Part shown: positions 52,258 to 60,709 of the stretch, in pieces | Layout: the number at the start of each line of letters is the position of its first letter | How positions within the stretch are numbered: the stretch's first letter is position 1 | DNA from: Psychrobacter sp. UBA3483 | GTDB lineage: Bacteria; Pseudomonadota; Gammaproteobacteria; Pseudomonadales; Moraxellaceae | NCBI RefSeq assembly: GCF_002377905.1 | Contig: NZ_DFQS01000050.1 | Span: 1 to 64,000 of the forward strand | Direction: 5' to 3' | Length of the DNA stretch: 64,000 bases | The notes under the pieces: generated by a model | The model's database searches: none | What the model saw: the letters and a program-made list of their open reading frames with translations, nothing else | What the model was told of the DNA's origin: nothing | Translations under genes and position numbers: made by a program

Positions 52258-53010
52258 TTAATTTAACCATGCCATTTTTAACGTCATTGCAATCACCCAT
52301 GGCATCACCAGTATCGAAATGATGCTACCTGCTAATAATAACGCTAAAATCGGCAAGCCGTTGAGACCTGTGGCAAATAAATCAACCGCACCAGTAGCAA
52401 AAATCAATACCGGCAACTGCATCGGTAAGGCAATCAAAGGTACCAGCACCGCGCCGTTTTTTAGTGATAACGTCAAACTACTGGCGACTGCTGACAGCAT
52501 GAGCAGCATCGGACTACCAGTAATAATAGACGCCATCAATATCCATGCCTCAAACCAGCTTAGCTGAAATAATGGCACGGCGAGCAAACTTAATGCTGCC
52601 ACGATACCGCTACTAAAAATCCAATGGATGACCAAACGAATCAGCACCCATAAAGGCAGCGACGCTTTGGCGACGACCAGTTGCGCCAAGGTGCCATTAT
52701 CAAGGGCAGGTTTAAACAAGCCATCGACACCCATCACCAGTGACAGTAATGCTGCAATCCACACTGCCGATACCCCAAGGCGTTGTAATAAAGCAGGCTC
52801 GCTGCCAACCGCTAGCGGAAACAAGGTGATAATCACTAAAAACAGTACCAAAGGATATAACCACTGTACCGCTCCTTGCTGCTTCACCTGCCATTCGCGG
52901 CGCCAAAGCTGCATAAAACTGATAGCGCGCACAGCAGCTGTATTAGCATTTGAGATGTTAGCATTCGAGCTTGTATTCACGGTTTTTACTGCACTGTCTG
53001 TGTCTATCAT
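52258..53010 (-). CDS. ccmB: Cytochrome c maturation permease CcmB
   Basis: A 250-residue ABC permease with six membrane spans working with CcmA. Typical parts: LWRREWQVKQQGAVQWLYPL and LAVGSEPALLQRLGVSAVWI (the family's L..G.....L...A.G..W block), GVDGLFKPALDNGTL and ASIITGSPMLLMLSAVASSL. The first 30 residues are an Asn/Ala/Ser-rich extension (SSNANISNANTAAVRA) not found in E. coli CcmB. ATG 53010. The start lies 88 bp after the ccmA stop, across a tandem repeat. Confidence 0.92.
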   Translation of the reverse strand: MIDTDSAVKTVNTSSNANISNANTAAVRAISFMQLWRREWQVKQQGAVQWLYPLVLFLVIITLFPLAVGSEPALLQRLGVSAVWIAALLSLVMGVDGLFKPALDNGTLAQLVVAKASLPLWVLIRLVIHWIFSSGIVAALSLLAVPLFQLSWFEAWILMASIITGSPMLLMLSAVASSLTLSLKNGAVLVPLIALPMQLPVLIFATGAVDLFATGLNGLPILALLLAGSIISILVMPWVIAMTLKMAWLN

Positions 53011-53028
53011 TTATTGGCTCTTCCACTA

Positions 53029-53091
53029 ATGCTTGTCGCACTTATATTGACGCTTGTTGCAGTTAGGTTGATGCTTATGGCAGTTATATTT
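53029..53091. repeat. Three 21-bp imperfect tandem repeats between ccmA and ccmB
   Basis: Units at 53029-53049, 53050-53070 and 53071-53091 share the pattern RYGCTTRTNGCANTTANRTTK. They are non-coding and lie between the ccmA stop and the ccmB start on the minus strand. Confidence 0.75.
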
Positions 53092-53098
53092 ATAATAT

Positions 53099-53728
53099 TT
53101 ACACCATATAATCGGACAAATCGAGCACTTGATTGGCAACGCCAACCGCTTGATGACTGGTCATTAATATCGCACCGCCAGCCGTAGCGAATTCGCGCAA
53201 CCTATCTTCCATGCGGGCCACCATATCGACATCAAGCGCGGTAAAGGGCTCATCAAGTAGCCATAGAGGGGTGACGTCAGGCGTTAATAAATACAAGCGC
53301 GCCAGGGTAATGCGCCGCGTCTGACCCGCAGATAAATGGCTTGAGCTGATGGTCTCAAACCCTTGTAATCCTACCCACGTAAGGGCGTCATCAATATCGG
53401 CGCTACTAGGGCTAATGCCATATAAATTAAGCAAAAACGTTAGGTTTTGGGCGACGGTCAGGTTTGGATGAATACCCAACTGGTGCGACACGTATAAAGG
53501 CTGCACGGGCAAGCTTGCTATCCCTTGATAAATAACCTCACCGCTTAACACGGGCAATAATCCAGCTAATTGCATCAGTAGCGTCGTTTTGCCAGTACCA
53601 TTAGCACCGACCAAATGACAAATGCTACCCGTAGCAAGATTGAGCGTCACGCCTTCACATAAAGGAATCTCACCGCGCTGAACCGTTAGCCTATCAAGCG
53701 CAAGTAAAGCTGTATTCAGAGCCGTCAT
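53099..53728 (-). CDS. ccmA: Cytochrome c maturation ATPase CcmA
   Basis: A 209-residue ABC ATPase of the heme-release machinery. Walker A is GANGTGKTTLLMQL, the signature LSAGQTRRITLARLYL, Walker B LWLLDEPFTALD and the switch His in MTSHQAVG. It starts the ccmABCDE cluster at ATG 53728; the 77-bp divergent gap to the next plus-strand gene holds its promoter. Confidence 0.93.
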   Translation of the reverse strand: MTALNTALLALDRLTVQRGEIPLCEGVTLNLATGSICHLVGANGTGKTTLLMQLAGLLPVLSGEVIYQGIASLPVQPLYVSHQLGIHPNLTVAQNLTFLLNLYGISPSSADIDDALTWVGLQGFETISSSHLSAGQTRRITLARLYLLTPDVTPLWLLDEPFTALDVDMVARMEDRLREFATAGGAILMTSHQAVGVANQVLDLSDYMV

Positions 53729-53847
53729 CCAAACCTCTCATTTATTTATTAAGCAGCAGGCAATATTCATCACAAACACAGCTGATGTTCGTGGCATAAT
53801 ACTTTATGCTTACTTCAACCCCACAGTATAACAAATTGTCGATTACT

Positions 53848-54915
53848 ATGACCTCAAAACCTATGCAGACTTCAAAAGATAGCCAAAATTTAGACACTCA
53901 AAGTGTCACGAGTACCAACCTAACACTCGACAGCTTAATCGAGGCGCAAGTGGCGTTTATGCAGCAATGGCTGCATGCGCAAGCCCAGCCGCTATCAATG
54001 CAGGCTTGGAAGTGGTTTGGCGAACAGCCAATGGGTAAATACATCAGCAGCGATGATTTACAACACCTTATTAATGACTGGTTTCTCAAGCAGCCACTAA
54101 GCGAGGTGGTACGACGTGATATTCGCGATATTTTGCACACTATTATTTATCATCCGGTTAACGATAATGTACCTCTATCAGAACTGGTCGATGACAGCCA
54201 AGTTGAGATTCTAGCCAGCTACGTCGGCAGTCATGAAGAGCAGCGTAATATCTTGATGCATACGCTGATCGGCAATGAAACCTTTGCTGATTTATTGACC
54301 CAAACGCTGTATCACGCTATCAACGACTTTATGGAAACCACACTAGATAAAGCGGGCCCTGCTGGTAAGCTCATGAAGCTTGGGCGCAGCTCGTTTGAAA
54401 AAGCCACCAATCGCAATCTTGATGAAAAACTGCAGACCTACCTGCACCGCAATATTAAAGACTTAGCGCATCGAGCCGAAGCCAACGCCCAAGCGCATTT
54501 ATCCAATGAAGAGGTTGCGCGCTTATTGGTCAGCGGTTGGGGGCGTATTAAAGAGAAACCGATTAGCGAAATCCAAACCTATTTGCGTGATGAGCCAAAC
54601 GATAGCAGTATTGCGCATATTGAAAATAGTATTCAACAAAGCTACAACCGTTTGCGTCTATCGCCTTACTTGCACAGCCTTGTGGCTGCGAGCGTTGACA
54701 CTTGGTATACCAACCATCAAGCCGATAGCATGGCCACTATCGCGGCAAGTTTACACATCGATGAGCAGGCAATAATACAATTGAGTACCGCCCTGCTGCC
54801 TGTTATTACGGACGCCCTTGAAAGCTCATGGTTTATGGCGCATATAACAGAGATGCTGCAAGCGTTTTATGACCAACCGAGTATCAGAGCAGGATTGGTA
54901 TTGAGCACTGATTAA
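53848..54915 (+). CDS. Hypothetical all-helical protein, family not recognised
   Basis: A soluble, largely helical protein of 355 residues from ATG 53848 (an in-frame ATG at 53806 would add 14). I do not recognise the family. The body alternates short helices of 20-25 residues: AQVAFMQQWLHAQAQPLSMQ, WFLKQPLSEVVRRDIRDILH, ETFADLLTQTLYHAINDFME and YLHRNIKDLAHRAEANAQAH. A recurring hydrophobic pattern around LLVSGWGRIKEKPISEIQTY and PLSELVDDSQVEILASYVGS suggests a repeated helical-hairpin solenoid. There is no signal peptide, membrane span or cysteine. A good -10 (CATAAT, about 53793) close to 53806 argues for the later start. Divergent from ccmA. Confidence 0.6.
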   Translation: MTSKPMQTSKDSQNLDTQSVTSTNLTLDSLIEAQVAFMQQWLHAQAQPLSMQAWKWFGEQPMGKYISSDDLQHLINDWFLKQPLSEVVRRDIRDILHTIIYHPVNDNVPLSELVDDSQVEILASYVGSHEEQRNILMHTLIGNETFADLLTQTLYHAINDFMETTLDKAGPAGKLMKLGRSSFEKATNRNLDEKLQTYLHRNIKDLAHRAEANAQAHLSNEEVARLLVSGWGRIKEKPISEIQTYLRDEPNDSSIAHIENSIQQSYNRLRLSPYLHSLVAASVDTWYTNHQADSMATIAASLHIDEQAIIQLSTALLPVITDALESSWFMAHITEMLQAFYDQPSIRAGLVLSTD

Positions 54916-54985
54916 TCTACTGTTGTAGCGTACGGTTTATCATTTAGTTTTTAAATTTCATCTTTTATTAGTCAGTCTATTATCT

Positions 54986-56008
54986 ATGAGCCAATCTTCT
55001 AAATTCAGCTTATGGCAAAGAATCAAACAGCTGCTTAGTATATCAGCTGAACAGGTTGCTATTGACGATACGAAGATTGATAACGACTTGGACTCGGACT
55101 TGAGTTCAGATTCAAGTCTGACAAAACAGGATAAAAACAACGATTATTCTTTAGAAAATGAATGTGATAGTAATGAAGATAATGGTATAGCAAACTCTCC
55201 TAAAGACCCTAAGGTTAATAACAACGAGAATACGGATGTCAGTGGCTCTAGCGTTGACTTAAACCCTCATTTAAATCACAACGCACACCGCAGCGTTGAT
55301 AACCGTTTCGATGAGGTTATTTATAGCAGCCTTAGTAGCAATCTTGATAGTCGGTTAGAGAGCTGCACTGATACTGATACTGATACTGATACTGATACTG
55401 ATACTGACGCTTATTTTGATAATGACATTGACAGTATGGCGAAACAAAATGCGCTCAATGACACTCCCATTGTCAATTATCTTAAGCAGTATTTCGACGA
55501 GCAGCAATGGCATTACACCCATTATCGACCGAAAAGCAGTAGCAGCGATAATAACAATAATGACAGCCAGCAATCACACTACTTGTCTTTCAGGATGCGT
55601 AATAAAAAGCTTGATTGCGGCTACCTATTTCGCGTGCAAGAACACAACAACCTACTGGCTGTCTATGGTATTTTGCCGTTCTTAATACCTGAAAGCCATC
55701 AAAGCGCTGCGATGTTACTGATTACCCAAATCAATTACGACATGCTGATTGGCAATCTTGAAATGGATATTAATGATGGCGAGATACGCTACAAAAACGC
55801 CATCGATGTCGAAGCAGTCGGCATGGATGACACTACCATTGAGCACTTATTACAAAGTGTCATCGCGATGACCACGGTGACTTATGAGATATTTAGTGAG
55901 TTGGTCAACAATCAAAATCCTGCGGTAGAACTGCAAGAGCTATTAATGGCGCTACATCAGCAAGAGGACGCGCGCACCTTTTTCTTACCCACGCAGTTTG
56001 TTCAGTAA
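54986..56008 (+). CDS. YbjN-domain protein with a disordered acidic N-terminal half
   Basis: A 340-residue protein. Residues from about 165 form a YbjN-like domain (the secretion-chaperone-like fold): YFDEQQWHYTHYR, LLAVYGILPFLIPESHQSAA, LITQINYDMLIGNLEMDIND and GEIRYKNAIDVEAVGMDDTT. The N-terminal half is Asp/Asn/Ser-rich disorder and contains a Thr-Asp repeat (seven TD pairs) encoded by a hexanucleotide run. The first helix KFSLWQRIKQLLSI is amphipathic. ATG 54986. YbjN proteins are linked to stress and motility regulation without a known mechanism. It follows the hypothetical gene by 70 bp in the same direction. Confidence 0.78.
   Translation: MSQSSKFSLWQRIKQLLSISAEQVAIDDTKIDNDLDSDLSSDSSLTKQDKNNDYSLENECDSNEDNGIANSPKDPKVNNNENTDVSGSSVDLNPHLNHNAHRSVDNRFDEVIYSSLSSNLDSRLESCTDTDTDTDTDTDTDAYFDNDIDSMAKQNALNDTPIVNYLKQYFDEQQWHYTHYRPKSSSSDNNNNDSQQSHYLSFRMRNKKLDCGYLFRVQEHNNLLAVYGILPFLIPESHQSAAMLLITQINYDMLIGNLEMDINDGEIRYKNAIDVEAVGMDDTTIEHLLQSVIAMTTVTYEIFSELVNNQNPAVELQELLMALHQQEDARTFFLPTQFVQ
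55367..55408 (+). repeat. Hexanucleotide ACTGAT microsatellite
   Basis: Six perfect ACTGAT units (55367-55402) followed by ACTGAC, coding Thr-Asp repeats inside the YbjN-domain gene. Because the unit is six bases, copy-number change would alter length but not reading frame. Confidence 0.92.
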
Positions 56009-56132
56009 TCCACTGTGCAAGCGAGATATTTGTCGCTCTTACATTTTCTCACCAATACCCTACTTTCAAAACCTTTAAACCTTTCTACTCTTTTATCCCT
56101 AAATCACTTTTTAAAAGACATACGTTAATACT

Positions 56133-57050
56133 ATGCTAAAAATTGCTTATTCTGATATTTTTCGTTATTCCGTACCCGAAAAACACCGCTTCCCCATGCA
56201 AAAATACACCATGATTCCTGAGCGCTTACTAGCCGAAGGGACCATCACTAGCGATAATTTTTTTGCACCGAAACGTCTAAGCGAAGAAGAAATTTTGACC
56301 ACCCATACGCCTGGATATTGGCAGCAGCTTAAAACGCAGACCTTACCACGTAAAGAAGCGCGCGCCATTGGCTTTGAGATGACGCCAGAGTTGGTAGAGC
56401 GCGGTCGTTATATTGCCCATGCTACCTATGAATGTGCATTATTTGCCCAGCAATATGGGGTGGCGATGAACGTTGCGGGCGGCACTCATCATGCCTTTGC
56501 CGATCATGGCGAGGGATTTTGTGTTTTTAACGATGTTTGCATCGCCAGCAATTTATTACTAAATCGCGGACAGGCACAACGAATCTTAATAGTGGATCTG
56601 GATGTGCACCAAGGTAATGGCAACGCCAGTATCATGGCGGATGAGCCGCGCGTTTTTGTCTTTAGTATGCATGGCGCGAAGAATTATCCGTTTCGCAAAC
56701 AAGTTTCAGACTTAGATATCGAGTTGGATAATGATACGGCTGATACAGAGTATTTACAGATATTAGAGGATACGCTGCCGCGCTTAATTAATGAATTTGC
56801 CCCAGATATGATATTTTACCAATCTGCGGTCGACGTCCTTGCCACTGATAAATTGGGCAAACTTAGTTTGACGCTAGAGGGCTGTAAGGCGCGTGATGCG
56901 TTTGTCTTGCAACAAGCTAAGGCAGCCAATATTCCCGTTGCTATCGTCATGGGCGGCGGCTATTCAGAAGATATCGAAGACGTGGTTGAGGCGCACTGTA
57001 ATACGTTTCGTTTGGCACAGAAGCTGTTTTTTGCGGAACTGATTGAGTAA
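56133..57050 (+). CDS. Histone deacetylase-family (AcuC-like) deacetylase
   Basis: A 305-residue zinc hydrolase of the class II-like HDAC/acetylpolyamine amidohydrolase superfamily. Active-site parts: AGGTHHAFADHGEGFCVFND (the His-His dyad), ILIVDLDVHQGNGNASI (metal ligands D, H), FYQSAVDVLATDKLG (the second metal Asp) and VMGGGYSED. It acts on acetyl-lysine or small acetylated amines; the target is unknown. ATG 56133 starts MLKIAYSDIFRYSVPEKHRF, the usual opening. Confidence 0.9.
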   Translation: MLKIAYSDIFRYSVPEKHRFPMQKYTMIPERLLAEGTITSDNFFAPKRLSEEEILTTHTPGYWQQLKTQTLPRKEARAIGFEMTPELVERGRYIAHATYECALFAQQYGVAMNVAGGTHHAFADHGEGFCVFNDVCIASNLLLNRGQAQRILIVDLDVHQGNGNASIMADEPRVFVFSMHGAKNYPFRKQVSDLDIELDNDTADTEYLQILEDTLPRLINEFAPDMIFYQSAVDVLATDKLGKLSLTLEGCKARDAFVLQQAKAANIPVAIVMGGGYSEDIEDVVEAHCNTFRLAQKLFFAELIE

Positions 57051-57116
57051 TGTACAACGTAGAAACAGGCGCGACGAAATAACGTAAGAAAATTAAAGAG
57101 ATTAGCGAGAGTCTAG

Positions 57117-57323
57117 ATGGCAAAAATATTGATAGGCATAGGAATTTTGCTGGTTATTATCGGCGTTATTTGGCTGCTGTTTCCAAATGCTTTTTCATGG
57201 ATAGGCAATATGCCAGGCGATATCAAACACACCTCAGGTAATACTAGAGTGTACTTTCCAGTGGTCACCATGATTATCATCAGTATCGTTGCCACCATAC
57301 TGTTAAATTTGTTTAATCGCTGA
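57117..57323 (+). CDS. DUF2905 two-span membrane protein
   Basis: A 68-residue protein with two membrane segments (about 3-25 and 44-66) around FSWIGNMPGDIKHTSGNTRVY, the signature of DUF2905. Role unknown. It lies 66 bp after the deacetylase in the same direction; GAGAGTCTAG precedes ATG 57117. Confidence 0.88.
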   Translation: MAKILIGIGILLVIIGVIWLLFPNAFSWIGNMPGDIKHTSGNTRVYFPVVTMIIISIVATILLNLFNR

Positions 57324-57342
57324 ACTTGTTTAAGCGTTAAGT

Positions 57343-58134
57343 TTATAGCAACGCTATTATGCCTTGCCAGCCAACCCGAATACCGAGAACGGTAAGAATC
57401 AACAAGATAAGCTGACGAAAGCGGGCTTGCGGTAAATAGCGACGCAAGCGAATCCCAACTAACAGCGCAGCGATAGATAGAACACTAAGCAGAGTAATCA
57501 ACTGCCATTCACCACTACTCAACGCCATGATAGGGTCACGCAAGACGATGATTTGGGCAATTTTACCCAAGAAATAGCACATGTTGCCGACTTTGGCGAT
57601 GGTATGCTTATCGTCACTGGCTGACAATAAATACATCATGAGTATAGTCGACATGGCATTGGTCGCGCCGCCAATGATTCCAGCACTAAGTCCAACGATA
57701 ATCAGTACAGGCTTGGTATTGGGCAAACGAATTTGCTTACCGAGCAAGCTACTGCTGACATAAAAACCAATCACCACTGCCAAGACTAACAAGATATAAG
57801 CGCTATCAATCCACAGCAGTAGCTTGGCACCAAGCATACTACCGAGCAGGCTGGTGAGTGCCAACAACCAATAGCGCCTGCCGTAATAGATGAAATTTTG
57901 CCAGATAGTACGCCCGCCACCTGCTAGCCAAGTCATGGCATTAAGTAATAATGAGGGAAAAATCACTAAAACAATAGCATGGGGTAACGGATAGATACTG
58001 GCAAGTGCGGTGGTGGTTACTAACGTCACACCCAGTCCGCTAATACCGTGCAGCAATGATGCTAAGGCAAAAATTGCAAGTAGTAATAATGTTTGGGTAC
58101 TATCGCTATCCACAATATTTGCCATATCTGTCAT
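57343..58134 (-). CDS. TauE/SafE (TSUP) family permease
   Basis: A 263-residue membrane protein of eight spans, matching the TSUP family of sulfite, sulfoacetate and related anion exporters. Repeated halves are visible: FALASLLHGISGLGVTLVTT with PHAIVLVIFPSLLLNAMTWL, and VGLSAGIIGGATNAMSTILM with KVGNMCYFLGKIAQIIVLRD. The substrate is unknown. ATG 58134. It converges on the DUF2905 gene (20 bp apart) and lies 83 bp downstream of coaBC on the same strand. Confidence 0.85.
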   Translation of the reverse strand: MTDMANIVDSDSTQTLLLLAIFALASLLHGISGLGVTLVTTTALASIYPLPHAIVLVIFPSLLLNAMTWLAGGGRTIWQNFIYYGRRYWLLALTSLLGSMLGAKLLLWIDSAYILLVLAVVIGFYVSSSLLGKQIRLPNTKPVLIIVGLSAGIIGGATNAMSTILMMYLLSASDDKHTIAKVGNMCYFLGKIAQIIVLRDPIMALSSGEWQLITLLSVLSIAALLVGIRLRRYLPQARFRQLILLILTVLGIRVGWQGIIALL

Positions 58135-58217
58135 AGAACTTATAACCTAGTAGCGATATTGACGACATATATTGACGACAGTAGAAACAGCATAACAAGG
58201 CGGTTTCTTATGATTGG

Positions 58218-59591
58218 TTATGATTGATGACGTTGCCAAATTGTTTCGCCAATAATAGTAGCCAACTGCTTGGCTATCTCATCTTTACTTGCCTTTTCAA
58301 GAATCACGTTATCGTGCTCATAACGCTCGGAGAAAAATACCTGCATGGCATTATCATCACTGGCAAAACCAATATCGGCGCGTGAGACGTCATTACAAGC
58401 GATTAAATCCAAATCTTTAGATAGCAGCTTACCACGGGCATAGTGCTCGACATCTTGCGTTTCTGCCGCAAAACCCACGACAAACAGCTCAGGATGGGCA
58501 AGTGAAATCGTCGCTAAAATGTCAGGGTTTTTAACCAAGCTTAGCGTCATCGCATCTTGCGTTTTTTTGATTTTTTGCGGTGCGGCATCGAGAGTACGAT
58601 AATCAGCAACCGCAGCAGTGGCGATAAAGATATCAGCAACCTTTACACTACTCTCATTTTCAGCATGTTTATGTTCATGTTGATGCGCTTCACCGCAACC
58701 ACAGTCATCGTAATGATGAGAATGGTCCTGGCTATGTTTATGAGAATGCTCATCAGCGTCTTCAGGCAAATACTGTAGCGCACTATGCGTGCCATCGACA
58801 CATTGCTGTGCTGCTATCAACATATCTTGCGCTGACAACACATCAATGCGCGTGACATTGAGCGGTGTTGGCAGGGCAACTTTGCCACCAGCAATCAAAA
58901 TAACCTCTGCACCAGCGGCCACACAAGCGCGGGCTAAAGCAAAGCCCATTTTGCCAGTAGAGTGATTGGACAAATAGCGCACCGGATCGATACCTTCTAC
59001 GGTCGGCCCTGCGGTAATTACCACGCGTTTACCGGCTAAAAGCTGCGGCGTGGTTTGCATGGCCGTAAATAATTGCACTTCCGCTAATAAATCCTCAGGC
59101 TCAGGCAAGCGCCCTGCTCCGACGTCACCGCATGCCTGCTCGCCGCTGGCAGGTGCAATAATTTGATAATTCATATCACGCAGGGTTTGCACATTGAGAT
59201 TCACCGCTGGGTGCGCCCACATTTGCTGATTCATCGCTGGCGCAATGATAACCGGCGCAGTCGTTGCCAAGCAGACCGTAGTCAATAAATCATCTGCCAT
59301 ACCCATTGCAAGCCGTGCCAACGTGTTGGCGGAAGCAGGGGCAATGACAATTAAATCTGCCCATTTAGCAAGCTCAATATGTCCCATGCCCGCTTCAGCA
59401 TGCTCATCAAGTAATGAAATATGCACCTCATTACCAGTCAAGGCCTGCAAAGTCAGCGGCGTGATAAACGCTTGTGCGCCTGTGGTCATAATGACACGCA
59501 CATCAAAACCCGCCTTAATAAGTAGACGGGCAAACATAGCAGATTTATAAGCGGCGATACCGCCAGTGATAGCAAGCACAATATTTGACAT
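58218..59591 (-). CDS. coaBC: Bifunctional CoaBC (phosphopantothenoylcysteine synthetase/decarboxylase) with a His-rich insert
   Basis: Makes 4'-phosphopantetheine for coenzyme A. Numbered from the longer frame (ATG 59597): the FMN-binding decarboxylase half has TGGIAAYK, APAMNQQMWAHPAV and ACGDVGAGRLPEP (ending near residue 166); the synthetase half has VVITAGPTVEGIDPVRYLSN, HSTGKMGFALA, IKKTQDAMTLSLVKNPDI and NDVSRADIGF. Between helix 254-275 and TAAVADYR lies an insert of about 40 residues (278-317; DNA 58647-58766) with ten His and two Cys, including HSHKHSQDHSHH, CGCG and HQHEHKH, a likely metal-binding loop absent from E. coli CoaBC. ATG 59591 matches the usual start MSNIVLAITGGIAAYK; ATG 59597 adds two residues. 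It is divergent from radC. Confidence 0.93.
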   Translation of the reverse strand: MSNIVLAITGGIAAYKSAMFARLLIKAGFDVRVIMTTGAQAFITPLTLQALTGNEVHISLLDEHAEAGMGHIELAKWADLIVIAPASANTLARLAMGMADDLLTTVCLATTAPVIIAPAMNQQMWAHPAVNLNVQTLRDMNYQIIAPASGEQACGDVGAGRLPEPEDLLAEVQLFTAMQTTPQLLAGKRVVITAGPTVEGIDPVRYLSNHSTGKMGFALARACVAAGAEVILIAGGKVALPTPLNVTRIDVLSAQDMLIAAQQCVDGTHSALQYLPEDADEHSHKHSQDHSHHYDDCGCGEAHQHEHKHAENESSVKVADIFIATAAVADYRTLDAAPQKIKKTQDAMTLSLVKNPDILATISLAHPELFVVGFAAETQDVEHYARGKLLSKDLDLIACNDVSRADIGFASDDNAMQVFFSERYEHDNVILEKASKDEIAKQLATIIGETIWQRHQS

Positions 59592-59719
59592 AAGCATGGC
59601 ATCAATAAAAAAATGAAAGATAAAAATTGCGCTTATAGTAACAATTATGCGATAAGTTAGGGAAAGTTTTGTGGATTTATCTCAGTTATCTGGCATCCAT
59701 ACTTTATTAAGGAGTAACA

Positions 59720-60403
59720 ATGGCGATTAAAGACTGGCATGAAGATGATAGACCGCGTGAAAAGCTGCTGAAATTTGGCGCCGCTCACTTATCTGACGCC
59801 GAGATATTAGCGATATTTTTGCGCACAGGTACTCAGTCGCAATCCGCTATTGAGCTTGCCCGTCACTTAATAGAGCAGTTTGGCAGCTTAGCTGAGCTGT
59901 TGGCTGCTCCAAAAGAGACTGTACTGGCTTGTCACGGTATTGGTCCTGCCAAATACGCGCAGATACTGGCATCGCTTGAGATGGGCAGGCGCTACTTAGA
60001 CAGTCAGCTTAAAACTGGTCATGCGCTTGGGCGCTCGCAAATGGTCAAAGACTATATCAGCACCCAACTGCGCGGTGAGTCTCGTGAAGTTTTCGCCGTG
60101 CTGTGTTTGGATAATGCATTAAACCTCATCAATTTTGAAATACTGTTTACAGGCGGCATCTCTTCTTGTTCGGTTTGCATCAAACACGTCTTACGTCATG
60201 CGTTGAGCCACGCTGCCAGTCAGCTTATTGTTGCTCATAATCATCCACATACTGACGCTACCCCATCTACGGCCGATAACTTACTCACTTACGAGCTAAA
60301 AAAAGCTTGCGACTTAATAGATTTATCATTGGTTGACCATATCATCGTCGGGCGCAATGAAACGCTCTCGTATGCTGAGAAAAGCCTAGCGCCCTTTGAC
60401 TAG
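59720..60403 (+). CDS. radC: RadC-family JAB-domain protein
   Basis: A 227-residue RadC-like protein with an N-terminal helix-hairpin-helix (LSDAEILAIFLRTGTQSQSA, CHGIGPAKYAQILASLEMGR) and a JAB/MPN metal domain. The metal motif appears as VAHNHPHTDATPSTAD (the usual form is HNHPSGxxxPSxxD), and the usual VHPREV segment is replaced by VCIKHV (in SSCSVCIKHVLRHAL). The metal-binding H, H and D remain. Despite the name, a DNA-repair role is not established. ATG 59720 follows TTAAGGAGTAAC. Divergent from coaBC, as in many gammaproteobacteria. Confidence 0.9.
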   Translation: MAIKDWHEDDRPREKLLKFGAAHLSDAEILAIFLRTGTQSQSAIELARHLIEQFGSLAELLAAPKETVLACHGIGPAKYAQILASLEMGRRYLDSQLKTGHALGRSQMVKDYISTQLRGESREVFAVLCLDNALNLINFEILFTGGISSCSVCIKHVLRHALSHAASQLIVAHNHPHTDATPSTADNLLTYELKKACDLIDLSLVDHIIVGRNETLSYAEKSLAPFD

Positions 60404-60709
60404 CGACTTCTGTTTGACGCTTGATACATATTATCGACATAGCGTAGCATTTTGGCTCTTGATAGTTATAAACAACTGTTTCATATTGGTAGCTTACTTT
60501 ATTTTTGCTCTGAGAGATTTATATGCAGTAGATATCGGCGAGCTTAAGTTTTAAATAAAGTCCAACACAGATATTCAATTTGTAGCATAAATGAGCTTGT
60601 TCTAAGCACCGCTATAATGAAAAATTAAAATAATAATTAACTTTATTACATCTTTCTTATTCATTTAAATTTTTACGCTTGTTGATTCGGCGTTAGCAAG
60701 GAGACAGTC
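60404..60709 (+). promoter_or_regulatory. fadE leader with PsrA/FadR-like palindrome
   Basis: The 306-bp stretch contains the palindrome AAAC-AACT-GTTT at 60470-60481, similar to the PsrA fatty-acid regulator site form (G/C)AAAC-N2-4-GTTT(G/C), with one outer base matching (C at 60482). AAGGAGACAGTC just before 60710 is the ribosome binding site. Nothing else stands out. Confidence 0.4.

Noticed and set aside
55367..55408. Short regular repeats as a CRISPR array
   Set aside because: Units are 6 bp with no spacers and lie inside a coding region.
55355..55573. Minus-strand frame with an Ile-Ser repeat
   Set aside because: It is the complement of the ACTGAT microsatellite in the YbjN-domain gene.
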